A stretch of DNA of 64,000 bases from the NCBI GenBank assembly GCA_030248215.1, contig JASANG010000295.1:248001-312000 (forward strand), written 5' to 3'. A model generated the notes under the pieces. That model was not told the origin of the DNA and searched no databases. It worked only from the letters and a program-made list of their open reading frames with translations. This DNA is from Enoplolaimus lenunculus. Its lineage: Eukaryota; Nematoda; Enoplea; Enoplida; Thoracostomopsidae. This document shows positions 46,150 to 59,200 of the stretch, piece by piece. The translations under genes and the position numbers were made by a program. Position 1 is the first letter of the stretch. Each line of letters starts with the position of its first letter.

Positions 46150-46361
46150 CAGGGTGCAACCGGAGGTGTAAAATACCGAAGCCGGAGGTCATCGAAACTT
46201 GCCGGAGTCGAGGTGAGGCGAAGTTAGGTAGTAAGAAATGATGGTTAATTTGGTAGTTTTAGCCAATTCTGCAATATGTTGTTAAGTTGTTTGATTTTAG
46301 GCTAATTTTATTCGAAATTTCGGAAATTCTGAGCCGGAAGTAGACCTCCGGTTGTACCGTG
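46150..46361. mobile_element. hAT-like MITE, CAACCGGAGG family (copy 3, short)
   Basis: Left CAGGGTGCAACCGGAGGTG and right AGACCTCCGGTTGTACCG; the centre is shortened relative to the 350-bp copies. Confidence 0.65.
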
Positions 46362-48394
46362 ATATTTATGGACTCTTATTTATGGTTTAGAGAGTCTCTT
46401 ATACGGGGTTTTATGCGGGATTCGAACTCCTATTGATTAGGTATCAAAATGGGGATCCCCTCTTACTCGGGTTAATACAGTAGGTTTAAATTTTAGGATA
46501 TTTTTACTTGGGTTAGTGTTGAGGCTTAAACTATAGGAATGTATTTTATTTGTTACATTGCTAAAAGTAATTTTGGCCCCTAGTGATGGTCATCAGATAT
46601 TTTTTCACATCCCAAATATCCAGATATCCGAAGTTAAATTTTCAAGTTCGGTTGTATCCGTTTGGGTTTCCGAACCTCAACTTTCATTTCAAGCGCTTGT
46701 TTTAAGTTGTTGCTCTAAGGGAAGTATATACTTTGACCCACAACCTGCCCACTCTTCGTCTGATTTAAACCACAGCAATGCAGGGTGTTAACAGATAATA
46801 AAAATAACAGAAACGAATAGCGAGCAAAATATTAACAGAAAGAGAAAACGGATATTGAAGTATAAAAGATCATTATATTTCTGTCAGCACAATTAAGGCG
46901 TGTAAAAATTAACCAGGCTTTCCTAGATTTAAAAAATGTCCGATGCATTGAAATGCAGGCCAATATTATTCTAAAGGTCGTCGCCGGCCTATTTTCTAAA
47001 AACTAGTGAATACTTTCGTTGGCAACCGGAAATTGAATTGATTTGGCTTGTCCTCCGCCTGATTTAACCAGCTACTATAGAGTTTCCATCGAATCTCACC
47101 CTTCCCTCAAACTATGTATACATACACGAGTCGTTTTTCGTTCCAAGAAGAATGGACTACATTGAAACATGTTTGCTAAATCGTACAAACATCAGCTCAA
47201 GTTACTTTTAGTGGTGCCCCGCTTTCCGCGGCGGATACATAACGGCCAACATATAGCATGGCCGGACCATTTTCGGCAGGAATTTCGCGTAAGTGCGCAA
47301 CCAGGCCGATATTTTTGAGATGGTCAACAGTAGTTATAAGCATGTTCGCAAGCTTAAGCTTCAACATAAGGATAAGCCTACGAAAAAACTGTCTAAATAT
47401 TAAACTTCATCTCATGGGCCAAAAACCGCGTGGGTTTCGATGACAGACTACAGCAGTAAAAAATCCTGTGCTGCCGTGGCTTCTTTTCGAAGAAAAATTT
47501 GACAACCCAAAGTTACACAACTGTTCCTGTAATGCAAACAAAATCACGTCAAAAATCAAGCACGGTATACGAACAAACTAACCAGAAGCTGCACGTACAG
47601 TGAACAAACCATATTTAATATTATTCTTATAGTCCCAAAACTAAGTACTTACACAGATCTATAAAAATACAACGAATCATCGGAATACATCCAGATCCGG
47701 TAATGTTCAACCAGATGTCTGTCTCCAGTTGCGAAATAAAATCGAGCATTAATGCTGTATATAATATATGCGCCGGCCAAAAGTCTTGGCAATTTCTTTA
47801 TACTGTAGTAAACAGAATAATAGGGGGACTGATTTAAGAATGTACTTTCAAACTTAAGCATGGTTTAAAGTTTCGAGCTCAACTTTATTTGGTTCTGGAG
47901 TCTGGAGTCATTTATACATTACAGTTAGAGATAATTGACGTTTATGGACCCTGGTTCCAAATTCAGCTCTAAAAATTTGACGAAACCTCACATTTTTGAA
48001 CATCAAATTCTGCATCACAAATAGTTCAAGTTCAGGCTCCGGCACATACTGATGACCACTGGCTACAGTATATATATTCCGCGTACGATTGTTAAACCTT
48101 AGTACAAAATGTTAGCTCTGATCTTTGTTGCGGGGTCGAGGTCGGGGTGGCTCCCTTGGATCCGCCTCTGCAATGGAACTTGGCGGTCGAAACCGAGAAA
48201 TGACTCGAATTTTGTGAAACAATGCATTTGCAATTACTAACTCTTTCAGGAATGGGTTAAACAAACATCTGGTTACATCCATATTGACAAAATACATAAA
48301 TGATTATCAAAGCGGTTCATGGCACATTATTGTCGAATATAACATGCAAATCATGTTTTAGTCATATGTATATGCTGTCATGCTGGCTGGGTTT

Positions 48395-48700
48395 GTGAAA
48401 TCTTACTTAAGTATTTACTTAAGTTGTTTTTATTAAGTAATTATTTAAGTTGTTTATTTAAGTAAATACTTAACTTTTCGAACAAAAAAACAGATAAATG
48501 CCAAACGTAAGCCACTGTCACAACAAAATAGCAATAGTTCTGCTTTATATTGAAGAAGCAGCATGTGTCTACAAGTTCAGTTAGAGCAAGATCAGCATGC
48601 CTTAGCTGCTAATCTGTAATATGTCAAATTTTGCCAGCAACTTAAGTATTTACTTAACTTAAGTAAGCTTTTAGCAACGACAATGGTTAAGTAATTACTT
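48395..48700. repeat. AAGTATTTACTTAAGTT repeat block
   Basis: The palindromic words ACTTAAGT, AAGTAATTACTT and AAGTATTTACTT recur at both ends of the block (about 48400-48480 and 48640-48700) around a less repetitive centre. This suggests a foldback element. Confidence 0.55.
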
Positions 48701-48757
48701 TGTTTTGAGTTTATTTTGTTTCTCGCACATGTATAAATTTAGCACATGATGGTGCGT

Positions 48758-48967
48758 GTTCGATGCAAAGACTTGGCTGGGTTAACTTTAAGATGAACTT
48801 AAAAATATGAAGTTGTTATTCTGCTAATAAATGTCTCGCTAATACGAAGTTTTTTGAATATTGTTCGATGCAAAGACTTGGCTGGGTTAACTTTAAGATG
48901 AACTTAAAAATATGAAGTTGTTATTCTGCTAATAAATGTCTCGCTAATCCGAAGTTTTTTGAATATT
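48758..48967. repeat. 105-bp tandem duplication
   Basis: Copies start at 48758 and 48863 with GTTCGATGCAAAGACTTGG and are identical except for one or two bases, so the duplication is recent. Confidence 0.9.
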
Positions 48968-49129
48968 GATATGTTTCAGTTAAGAAATCAAGATTTTAAA
49001 TCATCATGGAACAATTATACAAGAATGTGGTTTAATATTCTAGCTGAGGTTTGGAAACAGAATTTCTTTCGTAACTCCAGCTACTTTGGTGGTGAAATCA
49101 TGCAAATAATTCCAAAAAAAATTTAAACA

Positions 49130-49335
49130 ATAGCATTTCGGATATCCGGCGGATATCCGGATATCCGGATACACGTTTCCGGATACACGTTTCTTTTCGG
49201 ATACATATCCGGATATTTTTCATATCCGGATATCCGGTGCCCATCTGTACTGGAGCAGTGGGACAGCGGGACATTTTGGACAATGGACAAGTTGGGACAG
49301 CAGGACATTTGGGACAGATGGGACAGCGGGCAGTC
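49130..49335. repeat. CCGGATATCC array followed by GGGACAG repeats
   Basis: 49138-49235 stacks GGATATCCGG palindromes and GGATACACGTTTC words. 49250-49325 repeats GGGACAGCGGGACATTT-like words about every 12-20 bases. The two blocks are adjacent but unlike in sequence. Confidence 0.65.
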
Positions 49336-50277
49336 GTTCTACGTTCCAAGAAGAAACAACCACACTGAATTATACTTTGCTAAATTGTAAAAACATCAGC
49401 CCATGTTACTAATGCCCCGCTTTCTGCGGCGGATCCAGAAATTTTGGACGGGGGCAGACTGTCAAATGTTGCCAAACGCAATTGTTCGCCAAAAAATAAT
49501 CTGGGGGAAATTGTAAGGTAAAACTAGGGACTTTATCATTTTTTTACAAAAAAGTTTCGGGTAGGGAAAATTGTGAGGTACTTATGGATCTTATAAATTT
49601 ATCACAAAAAAATTTCTGAGGGCAATTGTACCTTGCCGTTTTGTCATAAAAATTTCTGATTTGGTGCGTACGTCCGTCCGCCCCATTCTGGATCTGCTAG
49701 TGTCCGCTTTCTCACTAGACCGCAATAGATTAGGCTTAAATTTTAGCCTATTTTTTGCTTGGACTTAAGTTCAGCTTTGTTTTAGACGTGTGTTTATTAC
49801 TTTGAGGAGGCTTAAACTTAGGAATTCACTGTTATAAATTTTGATTTTGATGAAAAAACAAAGACTATTAATAAAGCTTTTTTTTCATCAAATTAATGAA
49901 GCTGCTTATTTTGTAAACGGAACAACTATAACGCACCAATGCGCTCGCCAATGTCAAAAAATGTCCCACCATTTCAATACCTAGCTAATTTACGAACACT
50001 CTCTAAAAATAATTTCCAAAATTTTAGCTAGCTATACAAATGACCAACAAAATAAAAGCGAAGGGCAGCAGAAATCTTGCTTATGCTACGCTTGCTCATG
50101 TTACTTCTAAGAGCTAGAGCTTTAGACAGTTTTTTGTTTTGTTTTTGACATCCTTATGCCAAAACTTTAAATTGAATTGGAAGGTCTTACTTTATGAAAT
50201 AGAATACTTATGGTCTGTTTGCCGTGGACATTTTTTTTTGCAAATCACACGTTTAGCTTATAGATATCTGAGCTTTT

Positions 50278-53200
50278 TCATCTGAACGGTGACAACTGAT
50301 TGGGAAGCGATTTATGAATAGGTGTTGAATCAGGACTAGAAACAGGTTGTGTATTGTCTGCTGAGCAAATACATGGAGACGCGTTACTTGACGGAACAAT
50401 AAGTTCGTCCCAGCGTTCAAGATTTGCCTTGAGTTGATGAAGCGGACATCCTGGTTCAGTTATTTTTGGAGCTAATTCAGCGAGGCATTGGAACAGTTCC
50501 ATCACGAACATAACAATGAACGCTTGCTAGAATAGTAAGTATATAAAAATTGGACCAGTGTATAGAACATTGCCGTAACAGAAGTATAAGCTTTATTCCT
50601 AATAGTAAGTGTAGGTTTTCCATTTCAGTTTTGTTTAGTTATTTTAATCACTACTGTAGTGACCCGAATAAGAGGGGGCAATAAAATGGGTCCCCATTGT
50701 GGATTTCAATCAGCAGTCTGTATCCCTAATAAGAGTCCGTAATTGAATAGAGTCCCTAAACCATAATTAGAGTCCATAAATGTCAATTTATCTCTAATAT
50801 AGTGCATAAATAACTCCAGGACCAAAAAAGTTGAGTTCGAAACTTTAAAGCAAACTTAGGTTTTGAAATTTTACATTCCTAAATATAAGGTTGCATTATC
50901 GCTCAAGCTTTTGATGCAGGACAAATAAACGTTTAATTCAACGGGTAGTTGCAATACCGAATATATACCAGTAACGAAGGGTGGCGAAGGGCGGGTTAAA
51001 ATAAATAACAGTCCGTAACCAAATAATACGAGGGTACCCTTTGCAGAGGGCAAATCAGTCTTCCACCCTCTCATTCGAGCCCATACAGTAAGCCTATACC
51101 TAAGCCTAAACAAAAAATAAAAATAATTAGTAGAAAGCCTAATTTTACTTTATTGCGGTGCTGCAAAAAGCGGCCTGCTCTTAATTGTATACATGGGCCA
51201 AAATGGTGCTACGGTGCATTCAACGTCTGTGATACGTTGTTTAATTTCAGTTTTCCAATTCGATGGTGCCAGAACATTAAAAATATTAAAGAATTTTAAT
51301 TAGAAAATTCTGACATGCATTTGATGTATCAGGGTGCAACCGGAGGATAAAATTACCAGAGCCGGAGGTCAACGCAGTTTGCCGGAGCAGGCAGCGATGA
51401 TGAACTACAAAATTCTGACACCTGGAATCATGTGATAATCAATTATTATTCTCAGAATTTGTTTTGAGTTTTATTTTTCAGAAATTTCGGCAATAACAGC
51501 AAATTTAGCACAAACAAAGCAATTGAACAACACAACTTTCATAAAATTACGAAAAAATTTTGTTACCAAAATTACCCGAACCTCCAGAAAAATTCTGCAG
51601 GAATCGGAGGTTGCTGTTCTACCAAGATCAATAAACAGACCTTCCATTGTACCATGGTTTATCATGGAATTTGAACAGAATTTAGCGTTCATTTGACGTA
51701 GCCGTAAGGTAAAACCTATGTTTCTACAAGAATTTAACAGTGCTAACTCAAACCTGCACAGTCCAAAATTTTTGCACCTGAGTTTCCGGTTTGTTGCACT
51801 TTCCTCGTTGAAATTTAATCAGCGAAATTGGAAGTTGTAACTTTTCCTCTTCTTCTGTTTGACCGGCGTATTCTTCAATGATACGATCCGCCCATATCTA
51901 AATAGTTTACCGTAACATTATATGCTTGGAAAACATATCTCACAAATTTCTAAACTTGCAATAAACGGTCGCTGCTTTTAGCATACAAAGTATTTAAAAA
52001 CTCTGTATCGAATGTTTAGCTGAAGCAGATGTCTTGAACGATATTATTTTAATACACACGCTTGTCATAATATTGAAAATAGCGGTACCATTTAAAAATT
52101 AGGGCAATAATTTTAAGCGTATCTTTTTGCAACCCATGTATAGAACAGGGCCGGAACAGTAGTATAGGCATATTCCTAAGCCTAAGCGTATGGATGAGCC
52201 TATTTCTAAGCCTAAGCCTAAACCTAAGCCTAAGCAAAAAAAATTAGTCTAAAGCTTAAATTGACTCTATTATAGCCCCTCCAGAAAACGATCCGGCCCT
52301 GTTCTATACATTGGCCCTTTTTGCTTACATTGCATTTATCCCAAGGTCTTGCCGGATTGCTAATATCCGCCGCTTTCACCAGTATTCGCAAAAGCATATC
52401 AACTGCGTTGATTTCTTGGCTGTTTTGAGATCGAAAACGACCTGATTGTAAACTGGGAAAGACTTGTTTAAATAGTTGCACATTCTAAAACGAAATTTCC
52501 CAAATATATTTTCAAATAGTGATTGTTTCCAGTACTTGGCATGCTGTGTTTAAAGTTGTAGGAGATACATTTTACAATCACAAAATGGCAAACAATACAT
52601 TGAAAAGAATACAATGAATCAATATTTGAAAAGTGAATTTGTTAAGCGTTCTTGAAAAGTTAGTGATAATCAGCACGTTTAATTTAACGCATTGTTGGGT
52701 GTTGGAGGTATGGTCAAACAGCTATTGAAATATTTTTGATATACCTACGAAATATTTCAAAATAAAAATTTCGTGTAAAAGAAGTTTGAATAGTTACAGG
52801 GTATAATTACGTTTCTGACAGGGTTGTGGTAGCGCAAACCTTACCTGAAAATGTTGCGACATGTCCGTTGCAATTACCATACTAATGATAAGCTTGCGTA
52901 TACGATTAAAATCACTGCGTGATAAATGCGCAAAGATATTACAATTTGAATTTTGAACTGTCAGTCTCCACGATATTGAGGCGTGATGATTTTCGAGAAC
53001 TGAAAACAAAATTCAAAAATATCGAAAGAATGAACAGACGTCTGAAAAATATGGGAGAAAAAGACTGTCCGCCTAACATCCTGATCGCATGAGAAACGAG
53101 TTATTCTGGAGAGGAGACGGGATCAAAGTAAAAGGTTTTTTGAAGCTTTCTAGATAAGTCGTCCAACCATATTTCGAACCATCGCTGCAGGTACATGATT

Positions 53201-56200
53201 TAAAACCTAAATATAAATACGACAGTTATTGGCTTTCCATAATTAAGATGCCTTTGCCAAAGAACGTTTATATATCGTTCATTAATTTTCGATTGCTTAA
53301 ATGTTAGTAACTCATTTCCTCTCTCTCTTTCTCTCTCAGTGTTATATTTAGAGTATCAAGATACGAAGCAGATCGTAAACGGCGAAACCATTACTGCTAC
53401 AAAGATGTAAACTAGTTATCACCGTCCTGTTAAAACTGAAAGTTTAACTTCTTTTCAACCCTCTAGGTGACTGTGCTACTCTTAAACCATATTTCAATCT
53501 AAAAACTAAAACAACTACAATCATTTCCCAAACCACGCCTTTAAGTGAGTCCCTGGCTCCACGTAGTCTCTCTTATAACTTAAGTTAGAGTTAGGCGTGG
53601 CGTTAAGGCGTAAAAGTATAGAATCGGGTTATGGCGGCTGTGTCCGCAATGTCGAACTTGCCTAGGCCCTGCGTGGCCATTGAATAATATTTTGTTGTAA
53701 TGTTGGCCGTATTTGCGATTAACGAAATAGCTAGGCTATGTCAGCACCCTATTTGTGTCTTATTGTTGTTATTGTTGAAACGAGCAGTAGTGTGTCTGGA
53801 TCTAGTATGTGTAGGCTGACGGACTCACACAACTTAATTTTGGATTCATAGAGTTGGTTGCTATTTTCAAAAACTGTTTTATTATTGGTTTTATGGAATG
53901 CAGTGGGATTTGTGCGTTTTTCGTGGTTCTTATTTTTGAGACGGCCTGGAGGCCGTCTCTATTAAAAGCAGTTGATGTTTCGGGGTGTAAATTTTACCAA
54001 ATTTGTAAAATGGAAAAAATACTAATTCCCACTTTTTAATAAAGTTTCGGTTTTCTAGGGTAAATAAAACCTGTATAAATTATGCTTTGCAACAATATGA
54101 AAAAGAACTGAATTTTTTCGAGGGATCGTTCACAAGTGACCCCCTTAAATTTGCCCTATTTGCCCCCCTGATATCGAAAAACCTATTTTTGATCCTAATG
54201 TGTAAAACTTCTTAAATATAATTTGCATATATACTCTATGCGTAACACAACACGTGTTACGTATTAATTTGTATAGTGTGATTAATTCGGTGTATACGGA
54301 TTATAGTATAATTTATAAATAGATCACCACCATTTTCGCACTGTGTCGCCGAGTGGATAAGGCGCTGGCCTGTCAAGCCGAACGTCATGGGGTCGTAGTT
54401 TTCGAATGGCGATTGTCATATTTTTGCATACTTTGGTTTTTGATTTTTTTATATCAGATGCATTCAAGTTGGTCTTAATTCAAGCCCGTGGCCAGCTTAA
54501 CATTCCGTTTTCGTAGAGGGTTCAAAAAATTTGGAAGGCCACAGAGGACTTCCCATGACTTTATACGACCGGTGTTTAATTTTTTTTGCTACGGGTACAG
54601 TTTTCAAACTCCTCTCTGACTGCGGGCTAAAGTGAACATTTTATACAAATCACGCATTTTAACTGGCAGAAGAAGTGTAAATTTAAATTTTGCAATCGTT
54701 GCCTCACAAGAATAACAGACCTACAAAAGAGTCGCAAAAACCAATTTAAAACGCTTAATTTATATAAGCACAATATTGATTATTAATGCTGCAGGATCAA
54801 AAGTCATGGTTCGAATAAAAAATTATCGCTTACAGGAACCGTGTTGTGGAATATAATTAAACGACAACAACTTCATAGTAAAAAAGTTTCAGATGGAGAA
54901 ACGTCATTTAGGTGCATTCTAGCTGACTTCCATCTTCAGTGACATAAATGGAGAATCGCTAAATGCTTATTGCTTAATGGTTTGTGCGAACTGCGCAATT
55001 TTTAGTAGGTAATTGTTGATGCTAATTCCAATAGATTTTTAATAAAAGTATGGAATAGATTAAAGAATTGAAGTTTTATGTGTTTACCCCGTCTCCATTG
55101 CCACTTTTAGAGGCTGCTTGTTAAAATTATAACTAGCTTATACCTGAAGTATCGTTGTACAACAACGCCAACGGATGTTGTGTATTGATTAAAAATTGTG
55201 AATTACGTCCAGGATGGTCACAGTCGTGAATTGCAGCTGCAATTAGCGCTGCCGCGCCGTCCAACCCGCTAAGTAAGCTGCTTACTTTGGGTAATTTCAA
55301 CAGATATGCCATTGCCTTAAAATTAAAAAATAAAACTTTGTTAATTCTATTGAATTTTGTTGGGACGTCCCAAACGGCAATTGCTGTTCGTGGCAAAACA
55401 GAATTATCAATGCATAACATTGTATTCGATTAAACATTACAGCACACGCTCACACATCTTCGTTTGTATACTATATAAACATTGTTTAAAATTTAAACTT
55501 TGCAAATATGATTAAGCCAAATAATTATTGCGCAAGATAGTTTTCTCGAACGTAGTCAAGCCTGAACAACCAATCAAAACAAGTTTGTATTCCAGCAGTT
55601 GTTTGGGCTGCTCAGAAAAGCAATTATCGTTTGGGACGTCCCACTTGTAACTGGGGCAAATAGCTGTTTGGGGCACGACATACGCACCTAACTGTAATTG
55701 AAGTGATATCTGTTAATCAAAACGAAAACAATAAACAAGAATGCGACAGCTCTGTAAATTTGATAGTTAGATAACTTTTCAAAATTCTGTTCACTTTTAA
55801 TAACTCCATTGTATACACAGGAATTTGCTTTGAAATGAATAAGGAAATGGAATGTTTTCAGATACACACAGAATCAACTAACTAAAACTGATTGTGATAT
55901 TTGCAACGCCAACATTTCAGTCCTAATGCAATTTATGTACTAGTATCTTCACAACAGTTTGGGTGGCGCTATACCAGTGCGGCTCGGTTAGTCGCCGAAC
56001 GGCATGAACGGCGGCGTATGTCAAAAAGATTTTGCTAGCAATTTGATATGCTGTGCCATGCTGCAGTGGTGTCAGAGAGCACAGGACGGTACGCATATCA
56101 ACGGACGGTGACGGACGGCGTCGGACGTTATCTAAAGTATAGCGCCACCCTTTGTCTTTTCATTTATTTGCTTGCAATTCTACGCACAAAAATAATGGCT

Positions 56201-59200
56201 TGAATGACTCACAAATTCTATTCACACTGTAGACTTTTTAATTGTATTAATATAGCTTGGTTTTACGCATGGTCCAGGCTCTTACAATTAACAATTAAAC
56301 ATTACGGCTGTGAATAGAAAATAGACAACTTACTTGCATCACATCGGCAGAATGTGTACTGGTATGATATGAATTTTCATGGTTATGATAGTTATCTTCG
56401 ATCACCGAACACCAGTTAAACCAAAGCTCGTCAGCGTTTTGAGGTGGTATTTGTAAAATTTCACTCAACTTAAATCGACGAGCAATTTCGACTCCGACTA
56501 CGCGCAGCACACGTCCTTTGCTCATCGCTCGTTCAATAGCAAAAATATCAAATGTCCACTCGCAAATTTGACTCAATTTTGCCTCAATTTGGTCACTTGT
56601 TAAAATATCACTGCCCGCTGGGCTGGGCACGGCTTGAACGCTCCGCTTGTTAGACGTCGCTGGCAATTGGTTGGCTCCATCGGCGCATTGAGAATCAAGC
56701 AATTCTTGAAACGACGGCGAGCGAGTTCGAATTAGAGTATTTGCTTTTTTTGAATGGATGCGTCCCGAGACTGGATCAATTTCAAGTCTATTCGCATCAC
56801 CTCCGCTACTTGGCGATATAGCACAACGTTCGACTAAATCTGGATTTGCTATTCGTGACGATAATTCTGGACTGTGTACCGTTGAATACGGACTCGCCGA
56901 CCCGTGTTGGACGTAAAATCGGAAAATGTCTTTCGACGTTTCACTTTCGCGTTCTGGAAGGCGTGGGAGTGTCTGCAAACGAAAACCATATATACATATA
57001 ATGTGTTCTGAAACATCTATATCTGGCTTCTCCACAGCTTGAAAATTTCCGCCGGGGGGCGTTTCCTGGGCCCCTCAGGAGTTTCCTGGTGGGCAGCTAA
57101 TTTTGCTGGGGGCAGTTTTCCTGGTGGGGGCAGATGATCTGGGGGGTCCTGGGGGGCAGGCTTAAAATTTTGCAAGCCGAGTTTTTGGACCATTTTTTTC
57201 TTCTAGATCGTGTTTCCAACAACTCATCGCTCAACATGACAAAAATTCCCCGCAAACGCTAATAACAATAATTTTAACTAATATTACTGACAATTTTACC
57301 AGAAGTTGAAAGAAGCACAATTATATAAAATATAGATAATCTATAATTGAAACTGTGATTAACATATATTTTATATATTAGTCACAGCTTCAGTTTATCA
57401 TAAGGCTCAGGCGGGTTGAACTTGTTGCTGCAAGGTACTTTCGTATGCTGTATGCCCTGAAACGGTCTTTATATAATTGTGCTTTTTTCAGTTCATTATT
57501 GAATTGTACTAGTTACTACCGGTATTTGTAACGCTGTTAAAAAATTATGAGTACTCAGCGTAATATAAAATCACATTTTGCCGAAGGCAAAAATAGTCCA
57601 GGTCTTTATATTTTAACATTGAAAATTTTTGGCTTAGAAAAGTCCTGGGGGCCCCCAGCAAAAAAATTTGCTGGGGGGCGGCCGAAAATTCGCCGGGGGG
57701 CCTTTACGGGGGGCGGCAAAATTTTCGCCGGGGGGAATGAAACTTTCGAAAAGTGCTGGGGGGACCCCCCGCTGTGGAGAAGCCAGTATATTTCCCAGTT
57801 GCCTTCTGGATTGTAATTACCGCCACTGCTCCGAGGCTAGCATCTGCCCGCCCTCTAGGAACGTCTTCCTGAAATCTGCCCTTCTAACCCTTCAGATGCT
57901 ATAAGTATTGAATATATAATACTAGTTGAAAGTTAATGTTTGACAGGATATATATGATTGGACTATTTGTGCCGAAAACAAGACCTCTGTGGCCGACATT
58001 GGGGCCTTACTGAATAAAAAAGGCTCCACTGGACCAGGTGGTACGTCAGTGACTCATTCGAAGCGTCCATTAAATCTTACAACAAATATAGAAACATGTA
58101 AAAATAAAACATGTTGTTTGTTGCAACAGTATTATAGCTTGACACTTTATTGTGTAATGCTGGTAGTTTTATAGAGTGTCCTGCACTATAATTGATATTT
58201 AGACAGTCCACTTGCCAAATGTGACAAATAGTTGCTTATGATACCACAGGTCGCTAAACATAATAGTGTTCAAAATTTCCTTGCGATAACTTTCATAAAT
58301 AGTCTAATTTACAATGGGCCATTTCTGAGCTAATGGTAGTGTAAATATCAATCTCCCTGAGTTGATTTAATCCGGCATTGCAATTTAGAGTGAGTTAGTT
58401 GACTTTTTGTCGATTTTTGCCAGAAACATGGGAAACTTAGGTTGAAAAAAACGGTCCATGCAAAGATCACGGGCGGAACGTTTTTCTGAATGACTGCAAT
58501 AGAGTAAGCTTAAGCTTTAGACTAAATTTCTTCCTTGGCTTCGGCTTAGGTTTACGCTTAGGCTTAGGAATATGCTCATTCTTACGCATAGGCTTAGGCT
58601 TAGGCTTTGGAATATGCATATAGTACTGTTCCGCCACTGTTATTTACATTGGCCAAAAAACGCATACTTAAAATATTTTAAAGCCAAAACTTTGGTACCT
58701 TATACAAGTCCATAGAAGTTAGCATTTTAATAACTTCATCGAGTACTGAAGTTGCAATTGAATTTGAGGCGCATTCGTTTTGAACAATGTGTAGCAAATC
58801 TAACACACGTTGTATTGGCGGTTCCATTCGACGTAACAAAGGGTGTAACGCTTTTCGCGTTTCTGAATGACCGGACGATGACGATGCCATAGCTACAAAA
58901 ATTGATTTTTAGACCGATGCGTCAAAGGTCCTTAGCACATTTTGGTCCGTGTACTTTTAGGATCGGACCGTTGTTCCGCAAAACTGCAATGGAGTAAGCT
59001 TATTAAGCTTTAGACTAATTTCTTTGGTTAAGCTTAGACTTACGAACATGTTTATACTCTTGTTATATCCATAATCTACATATGAGCCCAGATTTCCTAC
59101 GAAATTACTTGTGTTTCTGTTCTGAATTACAATTTTGTTTAATTTAATTGTATCTATACTTTTGATATTTCTATGGTCAGGGTGGTAATTTTTTGCTATT

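Larger units (their letters stand above)
42314..50277. other. 8-kb interval without a supported gene
   Basis: Mostly repeats: MITEs near 43228-43950, a 177-bp tandem duplication (44171-44516), CCGGAGG elements (45498-45843, 46150-46361), a TTAGGC-core element (45893-46067), AAGTA-rich sequence (48395-48700), a 105-bp duplication (48758-48967), and CCGGATATCC and GGGACAG repeats (49130-49335). Frames of 60-100 codons occur by chance. PDE8 3' UTR should lie at its right edge. Confidence 0.55.
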
